Positions 26,389 through 34,346 of a stretch of 64,000 bases of DNA are shown here, in pieces. The stretch is from JACQFK01 sp964619955. Its GTDB lineage: Bacteria; Planctomycetota; MHYJ01; JACPRB01. The stretch is taken from contig CAZUJF010000014.1 in the NCBI GenBank assembly GCA_964619955.1, positions 60,130 to 124,129 of the forward strand. Reading direction: 5' to 3'. The number at the start of each line of letters is the position of its first letter. Position 1 is the stretch's first letter. The notes under the pieces are model-generated. The model was given only the letters and a program-made list of their open reading frames with translations. It had not been told where the DNA came from and made no database searches. A program made the translations under genes and the position numbers.

Positions 26389-27882
26389 TTAATAACGCTG
26401 GAGCAGGTCCAGCATCTTCCGGTCCAGCCGGTGTCCGCGCCACTCCTCGTAGACGACGTCGCTGCGGCCGCTGTCGAGCACGCCGAAGGAGCCCCGGAAA
26501 TTCCAGAGCGCCCAGCCCCAGCCCGCCTCCTTCCAGTTGCGGAGGCAGTCCTCCATCCAGGCCAGGGTGGTCGCGTGGGGCGTGTGCTGGAACGCGCCCC
26601 ATTCGCCGACGTGGACGCCGACCCCGGAGGCCTCGAGGGTCTTCCAGGGTTCGATGGTCTCCTTCCAGAGCGCCGCGCGGTCGGTCTGGACGGGACAGGA
26701 TTCGGGATCGATCCCGCCGCCGGCGTCCAGGCTGAAGTCGCCCGGCGGCCGGCCCCAGGGGCCCGGGGAGGGATGCACCCGCTGCGGCGCCGCGGGCGGT
26801 CTCTGGAGGCTCAGCTGCGACCAGCTGAGCCAGTCGCCCTCGACGACCTCGAAGCGCAGTTCCTTCGTGCCGGCGGGGACCTCCGCGGCGTAGTCGCGTT
26901 CGTATTCGTTCTGGTAGCAGTCGTACTCCTTCCGGAAGACGACCTTCGACCACTCTCCCGCTCCGGGTCCGGGTTCGAACGTGCGGTCGAGGATCGGGGT
27001 TCCGTCGGCCCGGATGAGCAGGCGGGCCTTGCGGGAGACGGCGCGGACGCGGAAGTCCAGGCGGGCGGCCCCGCCGGGGGGCAGGCGGAGGATCAGCGGG
27101 CCGGGGCCGCCGGGGCCGCGAAGGGTTTCGCCCGGTCCTCCGCGGACGGGCCAGCGGGGCAGGGGCCAGCGGTCCGAGCCCTTGATCCAGCCGGCGCGGA
27201 AATGGCTGATCCCGAACGGCTGGTATCCCCGCGTGCTCTGGGCGACGCCGAGGGAGGCCAGTTCCGGCACGGGCACGTTGCCCCACGAACTTCCGTCGGC
27301 GATGACGAGGCGTTCGGGGTCCTCCTTCCGGATGGCCTCGACGAGTTTCCGGGCGACGGCGAGATAGGTCTTGCCGTCGATCTTGGGGGGTTCGTTGAGG
27401 AGGTCGAAGGAAAGCCGGGAGGAGGGCACGCCCTTGTAGCGCCGGGCGAAGGCCGCCCAGTGGAGCGCGCAGAGATCCTGCGCCTCGGCGCTGGTCCAGA
27501 GGTCCGGCGTCTCCGCGGGCGGGTTCACGCAATAGCCGGGGGCCCGGTGGAAATTCAGGCTGACGTGGAGCTGGTGGAGGCGGCCGAACTCGACCGCCTG
27601 GTCGATCTCCTTCAGCGCCTGCTCGTTGAATGTGCGCGGGTCCCCGTCGCCGATCCAGATGCGGTAGTCGAGGGGCAGGCGGACGAAGTCGAAGCCGAGC
27701 TCGCGGATCCACTGGAAGTCCTGCTCCCGGTAGGGCTTGTTTCCCTGGAGGGTGAATTTCTCGAGCAGGTTGAAGCCGCGCCAGCGCGGGAGGCGGGCCG
27801 CGGACTGGGGTTCGGCCTTGAGGGAGCCGGCCGAGCAGAGGAGGATCAGCCCCAGGGCCCGCGTCCACGCCGGGGCCTTCAT
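26389..27882 (-). CDS. GH5-family endoglucanase-like glycoside hydrolase with an inserted beta domain
   Basis: A 497-residue secreted enzyme (signal MKAPAWTRALGLILLCSAGSLKA). The GH5 barrel starts with LPRWRGFNLLEKF and carries the acid/base Glu164 in SFDLLNEPP and the nucleophile Glu427 in GVGVHVGEWG. About 150 residues, roughly 230-380, interrupt the barrel and look like a beta-sandwich (PLILRLPPGGAARLDFRVRAVS, ELRFEVVEGDWLSWSQLSL), plausibly a binding domain. Expected to hydrolyse beta-1,4-glucan or mannan. Its ATG overlaps the stop of the NapH-like gene, an unusual coupling of a redox protein with a cellulase. Confidence 0.85.
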   Translation of the reverse strand: MKAPAWTRALGLILLCSAGSLKAEPQSAARLPRWRGFNLLEKFTLQGNKPYREQDFQWIRELGFDFVRLPLDYRIWIGDGDPRTFNEQALKEIDQAVEFGRLHQLHVSLNFHRAPGYCVNPPAETPDLWTSAEAQDLCALHWAAFARRYKGVPSSRLSFDLLNEPPKIDGKTYLAVARKLVEAIRKEDPERLVIADGSSWGNVPVPELASLGVAQSTRGYQPFGISHFRAGWIKGSDRWPLPRWPVRGGPGETLRGPGGPGPLILRLPPGGAARLDFRVRAVSRKARLLIRADGTPILDRTFEPGPGAGEWSKVVFRKEYDCYQNEYERDYAAEVPAGTKELRFEVVEGDWLSWSQLSLQRPPAAPQRVHPSPGPWGRPPGDFSLDAGGGIDPESCPVQTDRAALWKETIEPWKTLEASGVGVHVGEWGAFQHTPHATTLAWMEDCLRNWKEAGWGWALWNFRGSFGVLDSGRSDVVYEEWRGHRLDRKMLDLLQRY

Positions 27883-28976
27883 GGCTTGGGGAGTTCCTGC
27901 AGCCGGATGGGGAAGCGCGAGGTCTCGGGGGCTGCGGCCGCCGGCGCGGGGGCGGCGTCGCCGAAGGCCGGGCGGCGGGTCCAGCTGCGGCGGGGACCGG
28001 GTCGGAGCATCCAGAGCAGCAGGAAGAGCGTCGAGCCGATCCTCAGGGCGGTCGGGAACCAGGCGGGGAGCGTCTGGCGCAGGTCCACGAGCATCCCGTC
28101 GCCGGGGAAGGCGCCGAAGCCGAGCAGCATGGGGAGCCGGAACCCGTAGTAGCACACGAGCGAGGCGGCGGCGAAGAGGTGGCCCAGGCGCGTCGGGGAG
28201 AAGAAGGGCAGCAGGCGCAGGACCAGGTAGATCGCGAGCGTGACGCCCAGGCCCGCCAGGGGCGGCCCGTAGAGGGTCTGGAGGGTGGGCGGATCCAGGG
28301 GCAGGCGGTAGTCGGGCGTCTGGAACCAGCCCCAGATGAAGCCCGGGAATCCGCCGACGAGCAGCGCGGAGGAGAGCTTCCCCACGAGACCGGCGCGCCC
28401 CGTCCGGGGATCCATCGCCGGCGTCGAGTCGGGGCAGACTTTCGTGCAGCGCCGGCACGCGTCGCAATGCGCGTTGGGAATGACCACCGCGGGGCGGCTG
28501 CCGTAGAGCCGCTCCACGGGATGGACGGGGCAGAGCGAGGCGCACCAGCCGCTCTTCCACTCGAAGATCAGCCCCATCAGGACGGCGAGCGCGCCGGTCA
28601 GAGCCAGGACGCCGGCCGTGGTCGGCCCGTCGATGTTCAGGTGGGAGTGCCGGAGCGGGATGATGACCAGGAGCAGCAGCACGGCGAGTCCGTGGAGGTA
28701 TTCCTGGGCCCGGGGGGAGAGCGGCCGGCGCCACGAGAGCCCGAGATGGCGGGGCAGCAGGGCCGTGGTGGCGAGCGGGCAGATGTTCCTCCAGACCCCG
28801 GGGGCGAGCACGAGCAGCAGCGGCGCGACGGGGATGAGGACGTCCCAGAGCAGATGCAGCCCGAGTTCGGGGCGCCGGACGAGGCAGGCCAGGAGCCCCA
28901 GGCCGGCGAGCCAGAGCGCCGCTTGGATCCCCCGCCACACGCGGGACTTCCCCTGCATCTCGGCTTCAGCGCTCAT
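27879..28976 (-). CDS. NapH/NosR-type membrane 4Fe-4S protein
   Basis: A 365-residue membrane protein with about seven hydrophobic segments. The loop KSGWCASLCPVHPVERLYG (Cys145, Cys149) is the CxxxCP motif of NapH, NosR and CcoG. A 4Fe-4S ferredoxin motif follows, CDACRRCTKVCP (Cys171, 174, 177, 181). Another cysteine motif, NICPLATT, lies in the first third. Proteins of this type pass electrons from quinol across the membrane to periplasmic redox enzymes. No FMN-binding domain is present. It may support NosZ or a cytochrome, although it sits in front of a cellulase gene. Start chosen by the hydrophilic N-terminus; the Shine-Dalgarno is poor. Confidence 0.78.
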   Translation of the reverse strand: MSAEAEMQGKSRVWRGIQAALWLAGLGLLACLVRRPELGLHLLWDVLIPVAPLLLVLAPGVWRNICPLATTALLPRHLGLSWRRPLSPRAQEYLHGLAVLLLLVIIPLRHSHLNIDGPTTAGVLALTGALAVLMGLIFEWKSGWCASLCPVHPVERLYGSRPAVVIPNAHCDACRRCTKVCPDSTPAMDPRTGRAGLVGKLSSALLVGGFPGFIWGWFQTPDYRLPLDPPTLQTLYGPPLAGLGVTLAIYLVLRLLPFFSPTRLGHLFAAASLVCYYGFRLPMLLGFGAFPGDGMLVDLRQTLPAWFPTALRIGSTLFLLLWMLRPGPRRSWTRRPAFGDAAPAPAAAAPETSRFPIRLQELPKP

Positions 28977-29190
28977 GGTGTTTCCAGGAAGGGGCCCCTC
29001 CCGGGGAGTGGGAGGCACTCCGTCGGGAGGGGCAAGTGCGTGATGAACGAAAGAAGCTCCCCCATCGGACGGTCGGGGCGGACCGAGGGGAGAGGAAAGA
29101 ACGGGAGGCGCACGAACCAAACGTCCCTTGAGCTACGGCCCCGGAGCGGAGCGATGGCGGCCATGGCTGAGATCTCCGTCCGGCCGGGTC

Positions 29191-29225
29191 TTCCGCCCCC
29201 GTGCGGGAGGCGCACGGGGGCGGAA
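29191..29225 (-). terminator. Strong hairpin after the DUF1800-DUF1501 operon
   Basis: A perfect 15-bp stem (29191-29205 with 29211-29225) and a 5-nt loop, beginning 19 bp past the stop of the DUF1501 gene on the minus strand. The rest of the 28977-29190 gap holds no gene, operator or sigma-54 site that I can see; it is presumably the promoter region of the NapH-like gene. Confidence 0.7.
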
Positions 29226-29243
29226 GGGGCACGGCCGTGCTTG

Positions 29244-30572
29244 CTAAGCGAAGAGTCCGGCGACGGGTTTGGGCGTGTGCTCGGGGAAGAAGTTCCTCGG
29301 CACGTCGCACTTCATGTGGTTCCTCAAAACGTCGGCGAACACGTCCCGGAAATCGACGGCGATGGGCAGGTCGCGTCCGTCGGCGAGGACCTTGCTTTCA
29401 AGGCCGCGCCATTCGCCGTGAACCTTGCCGCCCTTGACGTTGCCGCCCAGGGCGAACATCACGCCGCCGCGGCCGTGGTCCGTGCCGCGGGTGCCGTTTT
29501 CGTCGGTGTTGCGGCCGAACTCGCTCATCACCAGGATCATGGTCCGGTCCAGATGATCGCCGAGATCCGTGGCGAAGGCCGCGAGGGCGCCGCCGAGTTC
29601 CTTCAGCATGCGGCCGATCGCCCCGTCGATGTTGCCTTCGTTCGTATGGTGGTCCCAGCCGCCGAAGTCCACGCAGGCCACCTCAAGGCCCACGTCCGCA
29701 TGGATGAGGCTGGCGATGTCGCGGAACTTTCCGCCGAACCAGCCCGGATACGAGGCGCCCCGGCCGCCGGAACGCGGGCTGCGGAGGGCCTCCTTGTAGC
29801 GCTTGAGGGTCTCCAGCGTGTCCTGGCCCACCGAGACCACGACATCCTCCTCCTTGCGCTCCTCCATCATCTTGGGCTTGTCGGCCTTGGGCGCCTCGAC
29901 CATCTTGGTCTTGTCGCCGCTGTAGAGGTTCTCGAAGGTGCCGAGGACCCGGTCGTTGTTGAGGATGTTGGAGTCGGGCACCGCGAGGGCCGGACTCGGG
30001 CCGCGCAGCGCGCGCGGCAACAGGTTCTGCTGCGCCAGGGCGCGGAGCGAGAAGCCCTTGTCCTTCTCGAACCGCTTGGCCCGCTCCTGCGAGGCCTGCA
30101 GGTAGCGGTTGAGCCAGCCCTGGGTCACGGTGCGCATGCCGGGGGCCCCGTACTCCATGAAGTCCTGGGCGTCGAAATGGCTGCGCGTGCCGTGCGGCGA
30201 ACCGACGTTGATGATCGGGGCCAGCTTCCCGTTCTCCCAGAAGGGCATCAGCGCCTTGAGGGAGGGGTGCAGCCCGAACATCCCGTCGAGCTTGAGGGCC
30301 GACTCCTCGCCGCCGGCCGGCTTGGCGACGGCGATCGTGGGACGGATGTCGTAGTAGCGCTTCTCGCCGTGGGGCACGAGCGCGTTGAGCGCATCCATGC
30401 CGCCGCGGAGGTAGACCGTGACCAGGGTCCGGACCGGGCCGTCCGCGACCGGGGCGGCGGCCTTCTTGCCCGCCTGTTGCGCGAACGCCGAAGCGGCGCC
30501 CGGCAGGAGGCCTGCGGCCGCGCCCGCGCCCGTCAGGCGAAGGAAGTCTCGTCTCTGTATTTCGGGTGTCAT
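29244..30572 (-). CDS. DUF1501 family Tat-exported protein (copy 1)
   Basis: 442 residues with a twin-arginine signal (RRDFLRLTGAGAAAGLLPGA). The DUF1501 core shows YLRGGMDALNALVPHG, HFDAQDFMEYGAP, VDFGGWDHHTN and MSEFGRNTDENGTRGTDHG, which recall the alkaline-phosphatase/sulfatase metal-binding fold. An unusual insert rich in Lys, Glu and Met (KTKMVEAPKADKPKMMEERKEED) sits mid-protein. Its biochemical function is unknown; DUF1501 genes nearly always follow DUF1800 genes, as here with a 26-bp gap, so the two probably act together outside the cytoplasm. GAGGAG before ATG 30572 decides the start. Confidence 0.85.
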   Translation of the reverse strand: MTPEIQRRDFLRLTGAGAAAGLLPGAASAFAQQAGKKAAAPVADGPVRTLVTVYLRGGMDALNALVPHGEKRYYDIRPTIAVAKPAGGEESALKLDGMFGLHPSLKALMPFWENGKLAPIINVGSPHGTRSHFDAQDFMEYGAPGMRTVTQGWLNRYLQASQERAKRFEKDKGFSLRALAQQNLLPRALRGPSPALAVPDSNILNNDRVLGTFENLYSGDKTKMVEAPKADKPKMMEERKEEDVVVSVGQDTLETLKRYKEALRSPRSGGRGASYPGWFGGKFRDIASLIHADVGLEVACVDFGGWDHHTNEGNIDGAIGRMLKELGGALAAFATDLGDHLDRTMILVMSEFGRNTDENGTRGTDHGRGGVMFALGGNVKGGKVHGEWRGLESKVLADGRDLPIAVDFRDVFADVLRNHMKCDVPRNFFPEHTPKPVAGLFA

Positions 30573-30598
30573 CGGATATCTCCTCATTTCTCTTTCAA

Positions 30599-32275
30599 TT
30601 ACTGTTTCTGGAAGTCCGGGGATCCCAGCAGGATCCCGACGATCGTCGACCCCAGGCTCGCACGAGCGGGACGGGAGCTCCTCTTGAGCTCCGCGTCGAT
30701 CATGGTCTGGAGCTTGCGGTACGTGGACTCGCTCACGCCGGCCCCCGGGAGGATCTTGGCGATGAGGAGGTCCATCCAGGTCTCGGGCTTGTCCTCCGGC
30801 AGGTCCCCGTAGAGGGTGTCCGGGATGCGGATCCCCTCGGCCTGGTTCGCGGCCAGGCGCGTGGCGAAGACCCAGCGCGTGGCGATGGCGCCCGGATCGC
30901 GCCAGGCTTCCGCCTGGTCGTAGTACCCGGTCGGATCCTGGCAGCGGTAGGGGGATTCGTTCATCTTCCCCAAGGCGTCGATGACCGACTCCCACTTCTC
31001 CACGACCGCGCCCGTGACCCGGATGGCGCTGGTCACGAATTCGAAGGGGCGCTTGTACTTGTCCCGGAAATTGCGCCGTGCGTAGAACTCGGGATCGTTC
31101 GCGATGGCGGCGTAGACCTTCGAAAGGTCGCCGCGCGAGGACCGGAACACGCCGGTGACCCGCTTCACCATCGCGGGGTCGGGCTCGTCGTTGACGAAGA
31201 AACGGCACAGCTTCCAGCTCAGGAAGGAGGCCGTCCCCGGATGCCGCTTGAGCATCTCCAGGGCGAACTCGCCCTCGGTGGTGCCCTGCTTCGTGGCGAC
31301 CGCGCCCTTGAGGAACTGCTTGCGTTCCGTGCAGTGCAGATCCCGGTCGAAGCGGAACGTCCAGTTGTCCCGGTCGATGGTCCAGCCGGTCAGCATCTTG
31401 GCCAGGTTCACGACGTCGTCCTGCGTGTAAAAGCGGTCGACGCCCAGGGTGTGCAGCTCCATGAGTTCGCGCGCGTAGTTCTCGTTGAGCCCGCGCTGGC
31501 GGGCGATCGCGACCGCCTGCCGGGCCTGGTTCGGATCCTTCGTCTTCCTCAGGACCTGCTGCTCGATCGTCTTGAGCTCGCCCGACGGGGGCGGGGACCG
31601 CGAGAGGTGGTTGTCCAGGTAGTAGAGCATCGCGGGATGGTGCGCGGAGGCGTCGAGCATCTCGCCGAAGTTCCCGAGGGCGTGATTCTTGATCACCTCG
31701 AGCTCCCATTCGGGGGCGAGGAACTTCACGTCGTCCTTGTCGATGGAGACGCTGAAGTGGTTGCGGAAGAAATCCGCCGCCGCCTCGCGCACGTGACGGT
31801 TGCTGTAGACCGCCCGGGCGAGGACCCAGGACTGGAGCTCGCGGCTCGGCGTGTCCTGCAGTTCGCGCGCCTTGCGCTTGGCCTCCTCAGGGGCGTTGTC
31901 GGGCACCGTCTTGTTGTACTTCTGGATGACCTCCTTGCTCGAGAGCGCCACCGAATCGAACTTCTTCAGGTAGGCGAAGAACCAGTCCGACTCCTTGATG
32001 TCGCCCTTGCACTGGCGCTCCAGCCACTTCGCGATGCCCTCTTCGCGGACCTCGGCCACGAGGGCCGGGGTCGCGCCGGGGGTGAAGCGGTTGAGGAAGT
32101 GGGCGATCTTCTCGCCCTCGCTCAGCGGCGCGGACGCGCCCTGCATCACCTGCGTGGATCCCTTGGGGCGCTGCGGCAGCGGCGCATCCCCGTCGTCCTG
32201 CCCGACGGCGGGCGGACCCAGCACGGCCAGGGCCCAGAGGGCCCCGGCGGCCATGAAAGCTCCTCTCAGACGCAT
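30599..32275 (-). CDS. DUF1800 family secreted protein (copy 1)
   Basis: 558 residues: signal peptide (MRLRGAFMAAGALWALAVLG), then the DUF1800 fold with KIAHFLNRFTPGATPALV, FFRNHFSV, PAMLYYLDNHLS, NENYARELMELHTLGVD and the C-terminal RDKYKRPFEFVTSAIR. The Glu/His pattern in the ARELMELHT motif is the conserved core of the family. Function unknown; a periplasmic or cell-surface role is likely. ATG 32275 is preferred over the start at 32386 because it has GGAGGGG in front and opens the signal peptide. The copy of the palindromic operator lies about 135 bp upstream. Confidence 0.87.
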   Translation of the reverse strand: MRLRGAFMAAGALWALAVLGPPAVGQDDGDAPLPQRPKGSTQVMQGASAPLSEGEKIAHFLNRFTPGATPALVAEVREEGIAKWLERQCKGDIKESDWFFAYLKKFDSVALSSKEVIQKYNKTVPDNAPEEAKRKARELQDTPSRELQSWVLARAVYSNRHVREAAADFFRNHFSVSIDKDDVKFLAPEWELEVIKNHALGNFGEMLDASAHHPAMLYYLDNHLSRSPPPSGELKTIEQQVLRKTKDPNQARQAVAIARQRGLNENYARELMELHTLGVDRFYTQDDVVNLAKMLTGWTIDRDNWTFRFDRDLHCTERKQFLKGAVATKQGTTEGEFALEMLKRHPGTASFLSWKLCRFFVNDEPDPAMVKRVTGVFRSSRGDLSKVYAAIANDPEFYARRNFRDKYKRPFEFVTSAIRVTGAVVEKWESVIDALGKMNESPYRCQDPTGYYDQAEAWRDPGAIATRWVFATRLAANQAEGIRIPDTLYGDLPEDKPETWMDLLIAKILPGAGVSESTYRKLQTMIDAELKRSSRPARASLGSTIVGILLGSPDFQKQ

Positions 32276-32409
32276 GATCCCCTCCAATCTTGGGGCGGAC
32301 CGATGCGCCCCCGCCGCCGGCACCGTGCCGGAGGACCGGGCAGGGAAACAGACCCCGCGCACCGCCGCATCCCGCTCCTGTGTCATCCTTATGCTCCTGG
32401 TTTAACTAC

Positions 32410-32422
32410 ATAACCACATTAA
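32410..32422. promoter_or_regulatory. Putative operator RTAAC-N3-GTTAY between DUF1800 copy 1 and the MarR gene
   Basis: ATAAC-CAC-ATTAA, with a second TTAAC half-site 8 bp to its left (32402-32406), in an AT-rich patch between divergent genes. The position could serve both the DUF1800 operon and autoregulation of the MarR gene. Confidence 0.55.
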
Positions 32423-32476
32423 GCAAAAGAAAGTTGCAGGGAAATGATTAATGGGGTTTCGCGGAGGGGATTGCGC

Positions 32477-32504
32477 TTGACCCCGCCCGGGCCGGCCCTA
32501 GAAT
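32477..32504 (+). promoter_or_regulatory. Sigma-70-type promoter of the MarR gene, apparently leaderless
   Basis: TTGACC (32477-32482), 16-bp spacer, TAGAAT (32499-32504). The expected transcript start falls on or next to the GTG start codon at 32511, so the mRNA would have almost no leader. Confidence 0.65.
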
Positions 32505-32510
32505 GGGGGT

Positions 32511-33065
32511 GTGAAACAGGAACTTGAACGCTTCCTCCGGAACGCGCACATCTTCTCCCGCCTCGTCGAGCAGGTGCTCGAGGAGGGCTATCTGGCGCAG
32601 AGCGCCGGAACCAAGCTCACGTTCGGACAGCTCAACATCCTGAAGTTCCTCGCCCGGCCCGGCCGGAAGCTGATCAAGGACGTGGCCCGCTTCCTCAACG
32701 CCTCCTATGCGGCCGCCTCCAAGGCCGTCACGAGGCTCGAGAAGAAGCGGCTCGTGAAGACGGCCACCTGGGGGGAGGACGGCCGCGCCGAAGTCGTCCA
32801 TCTGACCCCCAAGGCGCAGGGCCTCATGAAGGATTACGAACGCGTCAAAGAGGAGCGCCTCCTCGCCGTCATCCGCGGGGAGGACATCGAATTCATCGCC
32901 CGCGGGCTCGAACAGGGCATCGGTCTCCTGCTGCGCGAGCGCGCGGTCGCCGGCAACCCCTGCCTCGGCTGCGGCGTCTATTACAGCCCCACGTGCGCGG
33001 CGCGCCTCTTCGGCAAGAACTGTCCCATCACCGAGGAAGCCGAAGCCAAGGCCGCCGCGCACTGA
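32511..33065 (+). CDS. MarR-family regulator with a C-terminal four-cysteine motif
   Basis: 184 residues. Residues 35-115 form a MarR-type winged helix (LTFGQLNILKFLARPGRKLIKDVARFLNAS, SKAVTRLEKKRLVKTA, a wing near GEDGRAEVVHLTPKA). The C-terminal helix is followed by an unusual tail with Cys151-x2-Cys154-x7-Cys162-x8-Cys171, suited to bind an Fe-S cluster or another metal. MarR proteins usually bind 13-20 bp palindromes as dimers. A sensor of NO, oxygen or iron state that controls the RTAAC-N3-GTTAY sites is an attractive inference, since one of these sites lies about 90 bp upstream. Start GTG 32511, with no Shine-Dalgarno. Confidence 0.8.
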   Translation: MKQELERFLRNAHIFSRLVEQVLEEGYLAQSAGTKLTFGQLNILKFLARPGRKLIKDVARFLNASYAAASKAVTRLEKKRLVKTATWGEDGRAEVVHLTPKAQGLMKDYERVKEERLLAVIRGEDIEFIARGLEQGIGLLLRERAVAGNPCLGCGVYYSPTCAARLFGKNCPITEEAEAKAAAH

Positions 33066-33087
33066 AAGTCCCGTCCCTTGCGGACTC

Positions 33088-33102
33088 TGGCATGAATATT
33101 GC
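33088..33102 (+). promoter_or_regulatory. Sigma-54 (-24/-12) promoter of the pseudo-receiver gene
   Basis: TGGCA-TGAATA-TTGC, GG at 33089-33090 and GC at 33101-33102, exact 10-base spacing. The expected start is next to the GTG codon at 33115. Confidence 0.7.
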
Positions 33103-33114
33103 TCTTCCCGGGGC

Positions 33115-33552
33115 GTGGAATCTCCTCTGCTCATCGTCGACGGCGTCCTGGACGGACGCCTGACGGCGGGACAGGTGCTTGCCGAGGCCGGCTACCCCGT
33201 CCGGCACGCCTCCGGCGTCGAGCAGCTGATCCGGCTCATCCCGGACCTGAAGCCCCGCCTGGTCCTCTTCGGCTCGCCTCCCGACGGGGAGGATCCCGCT
33301 GCGAAGGTCTGCCGGATGAGCCACGGGACCTGCATCCCGGTCGTCCTCATGGTCCCCGCGGGATGCCAGGCCCCCGCCGTCGGCCGCGTTCCGGGCCTGC
33401 GCGCCGTCGTGTTCACCCCCTGCCGGCCCAGGACGCTGCTGGAGGTCGTCCAAAACGCCCTCTTCTGGAAGCGCTGTCCCCACCAGATCTCCCCGGCCGG
33501 GTGTTTTCCCCGGTCGGGACCGGAAACTTCGCGCCTGGACAGCGTGACGTGA
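33115..33552 (+). CDS. Degenerate response-regulator receiver-like protein
   Basis: A single domain of 145 residues shaped like a CheY receiver: beta strand PLLIVDG, helix, PRLVLFGSPPDGEDPAAKVCRM, then IPVVLMVPAG and AVVFTPCRPRTLLEVVQNAL. At the end of strand 3, where the phosphoacceptor Asp belongs, the sequence is LFG, and the usual Lys of strand 5 is missing, so it probably cannot be phosphorylated. It may act as a protein-interaction module. GTG start directly after a sigma-54 promoter; its stop overlaps the GTG of the next gene. Confidence 0.55.
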   Translation: MESPLLIVDGVLDGRLTAGQVLAEAGYPVRHASGVEQLIRLIPDLKPRLVLFGSPPDGEDPAAKVCRMSHGTCIPVVLMVPAGCQAPAVGRVPGLRAVVFTPCRPRTLLEVVQNALFWKRCPHQISPAGCFPRSGPETSRLDSVT

Positions 33553-34322
33553 TTCATCAAAGGGGGCTGTCCGGAGAACCGTCGGACGGGACGGCGGACG
33601 CGGGGGAGTCCTGCCCGCTGATCGGACCGCCGGTCCCCGGCGCCTTCGCCGCCGGCGGCGTGCTCGTCGCGAGAGGGTGTTCGGGGCGCTGCTGCCGCCG
33701 GCATCCCGCCGACGTGGGCCTTCGGGAGGATCCGGACCTGCGCCGGGATCTCGGGGAGGCGATGCCCCACGGCCGCCGCTGGCTGCTCCTGGGCGGGCCG
33801 GATCCCCTGGCGGCCCCGTTCGCGGCGCTGCAGGACGTCCTGCGCCGGGTGGCCGAGGCGTATCCGGAGGCGCCGCTGGCCTCCCTGGCCGGGCCGCTCC
33901 TGGGCCGGTCCCGGACCCCGGACGAACTGCAAGGCCTGGCCGAACTCGGGTTGCGCCGGGTGATCTTCTACCTGGGCTCCGCCTCGCCGGTCTGCCGCGT
34001 CTCTCAGGGGCGTCCCTTCACGGAACTCTGCCGCTCCCTGGACCTGGTGCGGGGCGCCGGACCCCGCCTGAGCCTGGGGCTCGTGATCTCGGCCCATCCG
34101 TCCGGGTCCGGCCCGCTGCCGGAATCCCACGCGGCCGACACGGCCCGCTTCATCCGCCGGCTCCGGCTCCGGCCTTCGGACGCGGTGTATCTGAACGGAG
34201 CCCCCGGCCGGGGCCTCCGGCCCGGGGACGAGCCGTCGATCCTGAGGACGCTGATCGCGGCCGATGCGGCGCGCGGCGCGGGCTGGGAGGAACTCCGGGA
34301 CGAATCGGGAGCAGGGGACTGA
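33549..34322 (+). CDS. Degenerate radical-SAM-like protein
   Basis: 257 residues that read like a radical SAM barrel: GVLVARGCSGRCCRR at the place of the cluster motif, WLLLGGPDPLAAP at the place of the GGxP motif, then ELGLRRVIFYLGSAS and RLSLGLVISAH. The canonical CxxxCxxC is replaced by C-x3-C-C, so a normal 4Fe-4S cluster is doubtful. It may be a non-catalytic paralogue. Start GTG 33549 overlaps the pseudo-receiver stop, and both come from one sigma-54 promoter. It converges on the SPASM radical SAM gene. The function is unknown. Confidence 0.5.
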   Translation: MIHQRGLSGEPSDGTADAGESCPLIGPPVPGAFAAGGVLVARGCSGRCCRRHPADVGLREDPDLRRDLGEAMPHGRRWLLLGGPDPLAAPFAALQDVLRRVAEAYPEAPLASLAGPLLGRSRTPDELQGLAELGLRRVIFYLGSASPVCRVSQGRPFTELCRSLDLVRGAGPRLSLGLVISAHPSGSGPLPESHAADTARFIRRLRLRPSDAVYLNGAPGRGLRPGDEPSILRTLIAADAARGAGWEELRDESGAGD

Positions 34323-34328
34323 ACTCGG

Positions 34329-34346
34329 GGCCTGTCTCAGCAGGCC
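34329..34346. terminator. Short hairpin across convergent gene ends
   Basis: GGCCTG, 6-nt loop, CAGGCC. It overlaps the last codons of the minus-strand radical SAM gene and follows the plus-strand stop by 6 bp. Confidence 0.35.
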
